DNA from: CAYMUN01 sp964440265
Lineage (GTDB): Bacteria > Patescibacteriota > Saccharimonadia > Saccharimonadales > UBA4665
Assembly: GCA_964440265.1 (NCBI GenBank)
Contig: CAYTRU010000046.1
Coordinates: 1 to 9,208, forward strand
Reading direction: 5' to 3'
DNA: 9,208 nt
In this document: positions 1-5,387 of the stretch, one piece after another
How the letters are laid out: each line of letters starts with the position of its first letter
How positions within the stretch are numbered: the first letter of the stretch is position 1
The notes under the pieces: model-generated
The model's database searches: none
What the model saw: only the letters and a program-made list of their open reading frames with translations
Told to the model about the DNA's origin: nothing
Program-made: the position numbers and the translations under genes

Positions 1-56
1 CTACTTGGAAAGCAGAAACAGGCCTTTGCCGGCCGTGCTATGTAAGCATAAAAATC

Positions 57-84
57 TTGCTTTTTGATTATCTCTTGGTATAAT
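57..84 (+). promoter_or_regulatory. Promoter of the LysM-CHAP gene (extended -10)
   Basis: A perfect -10 box TATAAT lies at 79-84, preceded by TGG at 76-78, so the element is a full extended -10 (TGnTATAAT). A partial -35, TTGCTT, lies at 57-62 with a 16-base spacer. Transcription would begin near 91, giving a leader of about 125 bases before the first gene. This is the best promoter in the window by consensus match. Confidence 0.65.
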
Positions 85-90
85 GGTACA

Positions 91-217
91 GTAACTTGTT
101 TACAGAGGTCACTATCTGTCATACCTCTGAAGCGTTACCTCTAGAGTAGGCACTTCAAAGCATCGCAGAAGTTGTTTTTGATAATATAAACGTCTACTCA
201 AAGAGCATCGGCACCAT
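91..217 (+). promoter_or_regulatory. Structured 5' leader with competing hairpins
   Basis: This is the untranslated stretch between the predicted transcription start and the first gene. CAGAGGT (103-109) pairs perfectly with ACCTCTG (123-129). AGAGGT (104-109) can instead pair with a second ACCTCT at 137-142, and ACAGA (102-106) with TCTGT (115-119). CTCTAGAG (139-146) is self-complementary. ACTTC (152-156) pairs with GAAGT (168-172) and is followed at once by a T-rich run (172-179), which resembles a weak intrinsic terminator or attenuator. I recognise no known riboswitch consensus. The rest of the leader, 181-217, is AT-rich and has no well-placed ribosome binding site for the GTG at 218. 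Regulation by alternative folding is an inference. Confidence 0.4.
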
Positions 218-1369
218 GTGCCAGGAGATTGTATTATTACAACCCGAACATCGTCGCTCACTACTCATATTTTTGCCTCGCGTACCTCTCGGTTCACCAG
301 ACCTTATCATCGCTTGCGCTCTATTATCCAACGCAAGCCATTTCACCGGCGAGCAGTCCGTATCGGCTTGCTCACTTCAAATCTCGTCATCCTAGCACTG
401 ATTACCGGCTTTGTACTAAACAATTCTACGGGCAATGCTAGTACGCCCGCGCCGGCTATACTCAGTGAAGAACCAACAAGTGTTGCGAGTCCGTTAGATC
501 AAGTTTCTTCAACCGACATTGCCCTAACGGTTGCTCTTCTCGACAGTCTACCCGAAGCAACTGCCATTACTAACCAGGCTCAGTCACAAGCAGCCGAGAC
601 AGCAATGACCGCCTCCAGCGACACGGTAGTAGACAAGCCACAGGTGGTTGCTACTGCTCTCAAATCTAGCGCCGATATTCAAGCCTATACCACCAAAGCT
701 AACGATACAGTTTCAAGCTTGGCCGCCCAGTACGGAGTGACTTCTGATAGCATCCGTTGGTCTAATGACTTGCACGGCGATGCCATCCCCACTGGCACCA
801 CCCTCAAGATTCCGCCGGTTAATGGTATTGTGTATATTGTACAAGCAGGCGATACACCCGATAGCTTAGCCACAAAATTTCAAGCAAATAAAGACAAGAT
901 TATTGCCTATAATGATGCTGAAATTAAGGGTCTAGCGGTGGGTCAGCAGATTATCATACCTGATGCTATCAAGGTGACTGTTACTCGTGCAGCCTACTCC
1001 TCTAACTCAGCTGGTTTCCCCTGGGGGGGATACAGCCCAGTCTACAATGGTTCCAATGGCTATGACTGGGGTTACTGTACTTGGTATGTTGCCAAAGAAC
1101 TCGGCAATGTACCTAGTAACTGGGGTAATGCCAACACCTGGGCATACTACGCCGCTCGAAGTGGGTGGGATGTTAGTGTTACGCCATCAGTGGGAGCAAT
1201 TGCCCAAACCTCAGCTGGAGCTGAGGGGCATGTGGCTATCGTCGAGTGGGTTTCAGACGATGGCACCCAGATGCGATATCGTGATATGAATGGTATCGCT
1301 GGCTTTGGTAACGAGGGCCATAGTGGCATAGTTTCTGCCTCAAAATTTCAACACTATATCTCACCTTAG
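218..1369 (+). CDS. Membrane-anchored LysM-LysM-CHAP peptidoglycan hydrolase
   Basis: Predicted cell-wall hydrolase (amidase or endopeptidase) of 383 residues acting outside the membrane. A basic N-terminal tail (residues 10-48, rich in Arg and Thr/Ser) precedes one hydrophobic segment at about 49-68, suggesting a type II anchor or uncleaved signal. A Ser/Thr/Ala-rich linker follows (about 70-150), then two LysM glycan-binding repeats (about 155-200 and 204-249) and a C-terminal CHAP domain (about 270-383). In the CHAP domain Cys287 (GYCTWYV) and His338 (GHVAIVEW) are the likely catalytic pair, with Glu343 or Asn358 as a third member. CHAP enzymes cut peptide or amide bonds in peptidoglycan; which bond cannot be told here. 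The start is uncertain: GTG218 has no good upstream Shine-Dalgarno, while AGGAG sits just inside the frame at 223-227. TTG368 would remove the basic tail. Domain calls are firm, the N-terminus is not. Confidence 0.88.
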   Translation: MPGDCIITTRTSSLTTHIFASRTSRFTRPYHRLRSIIQRKPFHRRAVRIGLLTSNLVILALITGFVLNNSTGNASTPAPAILSEEPTSVASPLDQVSSTDIALTVALLDSLPEATAITNQAQSQAAETAMTASSDTVVDKPQVVATALKSSADIQAYTTKANDTVSSLAAQYGVTSDSIRWSNDLHGDAIPTGTTLKIPPVNGIVYIVQAGDTPDSLATKFQANKDKIIAYNDAEIKGLAVGQQIIIPDAIKVTVTRAAYSSNSAGFPWGGYSPVYNGSNGYDWGYCTWYVAKELGNVPSNWGNANTWAYYAARSGWDVSVTPSVGAIAQTSAGAEGHVAIVEWVSDDGTQMRYRDMNGIAGFGNEGHSGIVSASKFQHYISP

Positions 1370-1429
1370 GCCAAGACTCTAACTCAGTAGTGCGAAAAAG
1401 AGATTATGACCAAGCCCTGAAACCAGTTA

Positions 1430-1440
1430 CTCTATAGAGG
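1430..1440 (+). promoter_or_regulatory. Palindrome and abutting SD-like sequence before obg
   Basis: CTCTATAGAG (1430-1439) is a perfect 10-base palindrome preceded by GTTA (1426-1429). Its right half plus the next G makes AGAGG, which touches the obg ATG with no spacer, so it is badly placed as a Shine-Dalgarno. A weak -35/-10 pair (ATGACC 1406-1411, TACTCT 1428-1433) would put transcription start almost at the ATG. The rest of the 71-base gap holds no recognisable terminator for the upstream gene. The role could be operator, initiation structure or chance. Confidence 0.35.
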
Positions 1441-2718
1441 ATGAGTTTTGTTGATAAAGTCAAAGTAAGTGTGCTGGCAGGTGATGGCGGTGATGGCAAG
1501 CTTAGTTTTCGGCATGAGAAATTTATCGATAAAGGTGGACCAGATGGCGGTGATGGCGGTGATGGCGGTGATGTTATCTTGCTGGCGAGCCGCAATCAAA
1601 ATACGCTAGCCGCTTTTCGCTATCAGAAAGAGCTGCGCGCCGATTCTGGCCGGCCAGGTAGCCAGACTCGCAAACATGGCCGCAGTGCTGTTGATCTATT
1701 GGTAGCTGTACCCGTCGGTACGGTAGCTACAGATTCGCAGCATGAGGTGGTGGCTGACCTAGTGGAAGACGGGCAGCAAGTGATTATTGCCCGCGGCGGA
1801 CGGGGTGGTTTTGGTAACGCACACTTTGTATCTTCACGGCGGCAGGCACCTAATTTCGCAGAAAAAGGTGAGCCCGGAGAAGCTTGCACGCTGCAGCTAG
1901 AGCTCAAAATGATTGCTGATGTGGGTTTAGTGGGGTTACCAAATGCCGGTAAATCAACATTACTTAGCAAGTTAAGTAATGCCCGCCCCGAGATAGCGGA
2001 CTATCCCTTTACGACGCTGATACCGAACTTAGGCGTGGTAGATATCGATGCCAAGACCAGTGTGCTCTTTGCTGATATTCCGGGGCTTATAGCAGGTGCA
2101 GCCGAGGGTAGGGGCTTAGGCCATGACTTTTTACGTCACGTCGAACGGACGGCTGTTATCTTACACCTTATCGATGCCTATAACGAAGATGTTGCTGCTG
2201 CCTATAAGACAATCCGAACTGAGTTAGCAGCCTATCGCCCAGATCTCACAAAACGGCCTGAAATCGTGGCTTTGACGAAAGTAGAAGGTTTGGACGAAGA
2301 GATTTTAGATGACCTGATCATGCAGCTCAGGCGTGTGACGTCTAAAACTTCTCTGATATGGCCGATCTCGGCGCAGGCCGGGTTAGGGCTTAAGCCCCTG
2401 CTTTTTACGATCAAAGAATTAGTGCAAACAGCCCGAGCTCAGCATCCTACAGCCCTCGAAAAGCTAGACGTTCCACCAGTGCTGACGCTGACTGACACTT
2501 CTGAAGCGTATACGGTTACCAAGGACGGTGATACTTTTGTGGTGAGTGGAGAGCGTATTGAAAAATTTGCCCGTCGGACTGATTATGAGAAGCCGGAAGG
2601 TGTCCAGCGCTTGCGTGATATTATGCGCCGGGCTGGCATCTTGCATGAGCTCCGTCGCCAGGGTATTGAAGCGGGTCAAACCATTAAATTTCCTAATAGC
2701 GGTGAAATGACGTATTAA
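1441..2718 (+). CDS. obg: Obg family GTPase (ribosome assembly)
   Basis: GTPase of 425 residues that acts on large-subunit ribosome assembly and links GTP/ppGpp status to growth; family knowledge, cytoplasmic. Three domains are visible. The glycine-rich Obg fold covers about 1-159, with the GGPDGGDGG-type loop at 32-43. The G domain has G1 GLPNAGKST (165-173), G2 Thr191-Thr192 in YPFTTLIPNLG, G3 DIPGLI (212-217) and G5 SAQ (310-312). The C-terminal OCT domain (about 345-425) contains FVVSGERIEKFARRTD and a C-terminal GEMTY. Length and domain order are usual for the family. The G4 motif, normally NKxD, is TKVE (279-282), a conservative but unusual change at the guanine-specificity site. ATG1441 gives the family N-terminus (MSFVDKVKVSV) and is the only sensible start, although its SD-like AGAGG has zero spacing. 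Confidence 0.96.
   Translation: MSFVDKVKVSVLAGDGGDGKLSFRHEKFIDKGGPDGGDGGDGGDVILLASRNQNTLAAFRYQKELRADSGRPGSQTRKHGRSAVDLLVAVPVGTVATDSQHEVVADLVEDGQQVIIARGGRGGFGNAHFVSSRRQAPNFAEKGEPGEACTLQLELKMIADVGLVGLPNAGKSTLLSKLSNARPEIADYPFTTLIPNLGVVDIDAKTSVLFADIPGLIAGAAEGRGLGHDFLRHVERTAVILHLIDAYNEDVAAAYKTIRTELAAYRPDLTKRPEIVALTKVEGLDEEILDDLIMQLRRVTSKTSLIWPISAQAGLGLKPLLFTIKELVQTARAQHPTALEKLDVPPVLTLTDTSEAYTVTKDGDTFVVSGERIEKFARRTDYEKPEGVQRLRDIMRRAGILHELRRQGIEAGQTIKFPNSGEMTY
1543..1573 (+). repeat. GATGGCGGT 9-base tandem repeat inside obg
   Basis: Three perfect head-to-tail copies of GATGGCGGT (1543-1551, 1552-1560, 1561-1569) are followed by a partial GATG. They encode Asp-Gly-Gly triplets at residues 35-43 of the Obg glycine-rich loop. 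Overall loop length appears the same as in the family, so this is homogenised coding sequence, not an obvious insertion. A related GGTGATGGC pair lies upstream around 1481-1497. Confidence 0.8.
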
Positions 2719-2735
2719 GTGAAGACTTGGTATAG

Positions 2736-2745
2736 CCCTTAAGGG
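2736..2745. repeat. Palindrome CCCTTAAGGG in the obg-sbcB gap
   Basis: This perfect 10-base palindrome lies 17 bases after the obg stop. It is followed by TAAC (2746-2749), so the minus strand reads GTTA plus palindrome, the same arrangement seen on the plus strand before obg. There is no T-run after it and no loop, so it is a poor intrinsic terminator. Function is unknown. Confidence 0.45.
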
Positions 2746-2761
2746 TAACGCTTCATGAAAA

Positions 2762-2770
2762 TGCTACACT
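2762..2770 (+). promoter_or_regulatory. Extended -10 promoter of sbcB, near-leaderless
   Basis: TGCTACACT (2762-2770) matches the extended -10 form TGn plus TACACT. No -35 is recognisable at the right distance, which is acceptable for extended -10 promoters. Transcription would start near 2777, only a few bases before the ATG at 2781. No Shine-Dalgarno is visible before that ATG, which fits a leaderless or almost leaderless message. A second, weaker candidate is TGGTATAGC at 2728-2736. Confidence 0.45.
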
Positions 2771-2780
2771 GTTAGCTAAG

Positions 2781-4247
2781 ATGGCCGCTAGTTTTTTCTT
2801 TTATGACCTCGAAACTACTGGCTTTGATGCGCGGCAAGGACGAATCATGCAATTTGCTGGGCAACGGACAGATATGGATTTGCAGCCAGTTGACGCGCCG
2901 ATTAACTTGCTTATCACATTAACACCTGATGTGCTACCACAACCCGACGCTGTACTACTGACCGGAGTTACACCGCAACAGACACTGGCCCAAGGAGTGA
3001 CCGAAGCTGAGTTCTTAAGAATATTTTATGAAGAAGTCGTGCAGCCAGACACTATCTTTACTGGCTATAACAGTATCCGGTTCGATGATGAATTCATGCG
3101 TTTTTTGCACTACCGAAACTTCTACGACGCTTATGAGTGGCAGTGGAAAAATGGCTGTTCGAAATGGGATATTCTGGATGTGGTGCGCATGACGCGGGCG
3201 CTGCGGCCAGCAGGTATCGACTGGCCGTTTGCGCCAGATGGCAAACCGGCTAACCGGTTGGAATTTCTGACGAAGTTAAACCATTTGGACCATGCTCAAG
3301 CCCACGATGCACTGAGTGATGTACTGGCTACCATCGCCGTAGCTCGATTGATTCGTGACAAGCAACCAGATTTATTCAAGTATTTGTTAGGCATGCGGCA
3401 CAAGAAAGAAGTTGCTCGGCTAGTAGAACAGCCAGATAAACCGTTTGTCTATACGTCAGGCCGCTACCCTAGCACTTACTTACATACCACGGCAGCAGTC
3501 TACCTAACTGCTCACCCTCAATCAGATGCTGCTCTTGTCTACGACCTTCGCCAGGACCCTACACCCTTTAGTAAAATGCATGCGAGCGAACTTGCGGCTG
3601 CCTGGCGCTACACCAAAGATCCAGAGGCACTGCGCTTGCCCGTCAAGACCATGAAGTACAATCGTTGCCCGGCAGTTGCACCCCTGGGGGTTATAAAAGA
3701 TTCAGCTACTCAGGCACGTCTAGCCTTGCCCGTGGATGTGGTCGCTAAACACCTGGCAATACTCCACAAACATCAAGCAGTGCTAGCCAAGCGGGTTATA
3801 GAAGCAGTCGCGCTATTGGATGACGAGCGTACGAAGGCGCAGACCAGCTTAGTTGATAATCAGATAACGGTAGATGATCGCCTATATGAAAAGTTTATCG
3901 ACAATGGCGATAAAAACGTCATGGCTGCAGTACGCGCCGCTCAGCCCGAAACCCTTACTAAGCTAGCTGATAAATTTCACGATGAGCGCCTCCAAAGCTT
4001 ACTGCCACTCTATAAAGCGCGTAATTATCCCCGTAGCCTGAGCGATGAGGAACGGGCAGAGTGGGAACATTTCTGTCGTCAAAAACTCTTCACTGGCGGC
4101 CCAGACAGCCGATTGGCCCGCTACTTTGCTCGTCTCTCGGAGCTAGCCGAGACCAAGCTAACGGGCGAGCAAAAGTATCTTTTAGAGGAGCTACAACTGT
4201 ACGGGCAGTCTATCGTTCCACCGGACGGAGATCCCATAACTCCCTAG
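2781..4247 (+). CDS. sbcB: Exodeoxyribonuclease I (3'-5' ssDNA exonuclease)
   Basis: Predicted Mg-dependent 3'-5' exonuclease on single-stranded DNA, acting in recombination and mismatch repair; 488 residues against 475 in E. coli ExoI. The N-terminal DEDDh nuclease domain (about 1-195) has Asp9 and Glu11 in FYDLETTG, acidic Asp102/Asp103 in SIRFDDEFMRF, and His175/Asp180 in HDALSDV, matching the E. coli catalytic set in order and spacing. The ExoI-specific blocks YRNFYDAYEW, SKWDILDVVRM and RPAGIDWPF separate it from other DEDDh enzymes. The middle SH3-like region carries LPVKTMKYNRCPAVAP (287-302), and the C-terminal helical domain has RNYPRSLSDEERAEW (414-428). The start MAASFFFYDLETTG matches the family; there is no Shine-Dalgarno. 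No recBCD or other recombination gene is adjacent. Family assignment is firm. Confidence 0.95.
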   Translation: MAASFFFYDLETTGFDARQGRIMQFAGQRTDMDLQPVDAPINLLITLTPDVLPQPDAVLLTGVTPQQTLAQGVTEAEFLRIFYEEVVQPDTIFTGYNSIRFDDEFMRFLHYRNFYDAYEWQWKNGCSKWDILDVVRMTRALRPAGIDWPFAPDGKPANRLEFLTKLNHLDHAQAHDALSDVLATIAVARLIRDKQPDLFKYLLGMRHKKEVARLVEQPDKPFVYTSGRYPSTYLHTTAAVYLTAHPQSDAALVYDLRQDPTPFSKMHASELAAAWRYTKDPEALRLPVKTMKYNRCPAVAPLGVIKDSATQARLALPVDVVAKHLAILHKHQAVLAKRVIEAVALLDDERTKAQTSLVDNQITVDDRLYEKFIDNGDKNVMAAVRAAQPETLTKLADKFHDERLQSLLPLYKARNYPRSLSDEERAEWEHFCRQKLFTGGPDSRLARYFARLSELAETKLTGEQKYLLEELQLYGQSIVPPDGDPITP

Positions 4248-4251
4248 GGAG
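4240..4251. repeat. 12-base palindrome over the sbcB stop codon
   Basis: CTCCCTAGGGAG is a perfect palindrome whose central TAG (4245-4247) is the sbcB stop codon. It is not followed by a T-run, so it is not a convincing terminator. It belongs to a group of TA-centred palindromes found in the gaps of this window. Confidence 0.45.
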
Positions 4252-4253
4252 AC

Positions 4254-4309
4254 TGGCCAGATCACTAGCGATGAGCTATGATTAATGGTAATTAATGCTT
4301 TATTTGGAG
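4254..4309 (+). promoter_or_regulatory. Promoter, phased repeat and SD of the hom-lysC operon
   Basis: A -10 like TATGAT (4277-4282) lies 17 bases after TGGCCA (4254-4259), a 4/6 match to the -35 consensus. The heptamer ATTAATG occurs twice (4281-4287 and 4291-4297), exactly 10 bases apart, across the expected start of transcription, as an operator on one face of the helix would. TTGGAG (4304-4309) is a normal Shine-Dalgarno, 10 bases before the ATG at 4320. Confidence 0.4.
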
Positions 4310-4319
4310 ATCTAGTCCG

Positions 4320-5387
4320 ATGAGTACGATAAATTCGTGGGGATTAATTGGTTTTGGCAATATCGGTCATGAGGTGGTTCGCCAACTTGCCTTACCAAAG
4401 GTGGCGGCCCGTTTAGGCCTCCACGCTGCACCGGAGTTTATTATTAACTCCAAAGGCGTACTGGGCCCTGATGGCCAGCCTTCGAAAGTATATGCCAACT
4501 TCGAAGCTATCAAGGATCTGCCAGACGTGCTATTTATCGCCTTGCCGTCAAGCGATGATGGCAAGCTTGCCTATAGCTATATTGCCCGTTTACTCAAGAC
4601 TGATACGCTAGTCGTGACGGCAGAAAAGGGAGCTCTAGCTAATAACTTTTTGGCACTCAAACAGGCCTCGCATAACTTTGATCGACTGGGGGTCAGCGCC
4701 ACCGTGGGCGGTGGTACTCGTTTGCTGCATATTGCTCGGGAGTATGCGCAGGATATCGACAACATTACTCAGATTCACTTAGCGCTCAATGGTACCTTAG
4801 CTGCTATCCTGAGCTGGTGTGCACCATTGCATGGCTCTCCCCAGCCACTTGACGAAGCCGTCGAGAAAGCGGTTAAGCTGGGTTACGCCGAGCCTGGTAG
4901 CCAGTCTCCTTATGATGTTATTCGTGGCGAAGCAGAGGGCGACATTCCGAAAAAGGCCGCTATTTTCTGTAATATTTTGGGGCTAGGCCGTACGCCTATC
5001 GACTGGAAAAGCTTTCGTTTCAAGCTTAGTGAGGCAGAGCTTAAGCAAGCCGTGGATCCTAAACAGCCGCATAGATTTATAGTTTCTTTGTATTCACCGC
5101 AATATCAACGCGAGCACTTGGAGACTGATACGTCAGGTGTTGTCGGTGGTTTTAAGCTTGATTATAGCGGCTGGCAGATCATGGGTGGTTTCCGTCGAGT
5201 CGATAATTTACTAGGTGATTTAGCCAATCTGAGCGGTCCGGGCAATGGCATGGTTATCGGCCTTGGCCCACATGCTGCCGATGGCATATATGCCGTAACG
5301 GGGCCCGGAGCTGGCGTAAACCCGACAGTCAATGCTATGCTCGATGACTACATTCGCCTAAAGCGTCTGCCTGGAAACAACCGATGA
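4320..5387 (+). CDS. hom: Homoserine dehydrogenase, divergent short type
   Basis: Predicted NAD(P)H-dependent reduction of aspartate semialdehyde to homoserine, the branch to threonine and methionine. The 355 residues resemble the HSD half of ThrA and yeast Hom6 in length, with no C-terminal ACT domain. Visible motifs: Rossmann GFGNIG (11-16), VVTAEKGALA (98-107, retaining the catalytic-type Lys103), VGGGTRLL (129-136), LNGTLAAIL (156-164), GYAEPG (188-193) and the Asp208/Lys212 pair in GDIPKKA. The C-terminal VTGPGAGVNPTVNAMLDD (326-343) matches the cofactor-side motif that closes the family. Departures: Asn to Glu102, the usual Pro after VGGG-x replaced by Arg134, and about six extra residues between Glu191 and Asp208. 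The gene ends in TGA overlapping the lysC start, so the two are coupled. The family is clear; true homoserine activity is likely but not certain. Confidence 0.85.
   Translation: MSTINSWGLIGFGNIGHEVVRQLALPKVAARLGLHAAPEFIINSKGVLGPDGQPSKVYANFEAIKDLPDVLFIALPSSDDGKLAYSYIARLLKTDTLVVTAEKGALANNFLALKQASHNFDRLGVSATVGGGTRLLHIAREYAQDIDNITQIHLALNGTLAAILSWCAPLHGSPQPLDEAVEKAVKLGYAEPGSQSPYDVIRGEAEGDIPKKAAIFCNILGLGRTPIDWKSFRFKLSEAELKQAVDPKQPHRFIVSLYSPQYQREHLETDTSGVVGGFKLDYSGWQIMGGFRRVDNLLGDLANLSGPGNGMVIGLGPHAADGIYAVTGPGAGVNPTVNAMLDDYIRLKRLPGNNR

Noticed and set aside
1..45. Plus-strand frame ending in TAA at 43-45 that could be the tail of an upstream gene
   Set aside because: Only 14 codons are present and none form a motif I recognise. 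It cannot be told from chance; the GGCC-TTTGCC-GGCC stem at 21-34 also lacks a T-run.
356..385. HRRAVRIGLL considered as a twin-arginine export signal
   Set aside because: The consensus Ser-Arg-Arg-x-Phe-Leu-Lys is not met beyond the Arg pair, and the basic tail is explained by ordinary positive-inside topology.
229..441. TTG-started 70-codon frame overlapping the start of the LysM-CHAP gene
   Set aside because: It overlaps the hydrolase frame, the AGGAGA is too close to its TTG, and the product is Tyr/Ser-rich with no recognisable feature.
5385..5387. UGA recoded to Gly, as in some CPR phyla
   Set aside because: The only relevant in-frame TGA ends hom exactly at the family C-terminus and overlaps the lysC start; no gene contains an internal TGA.
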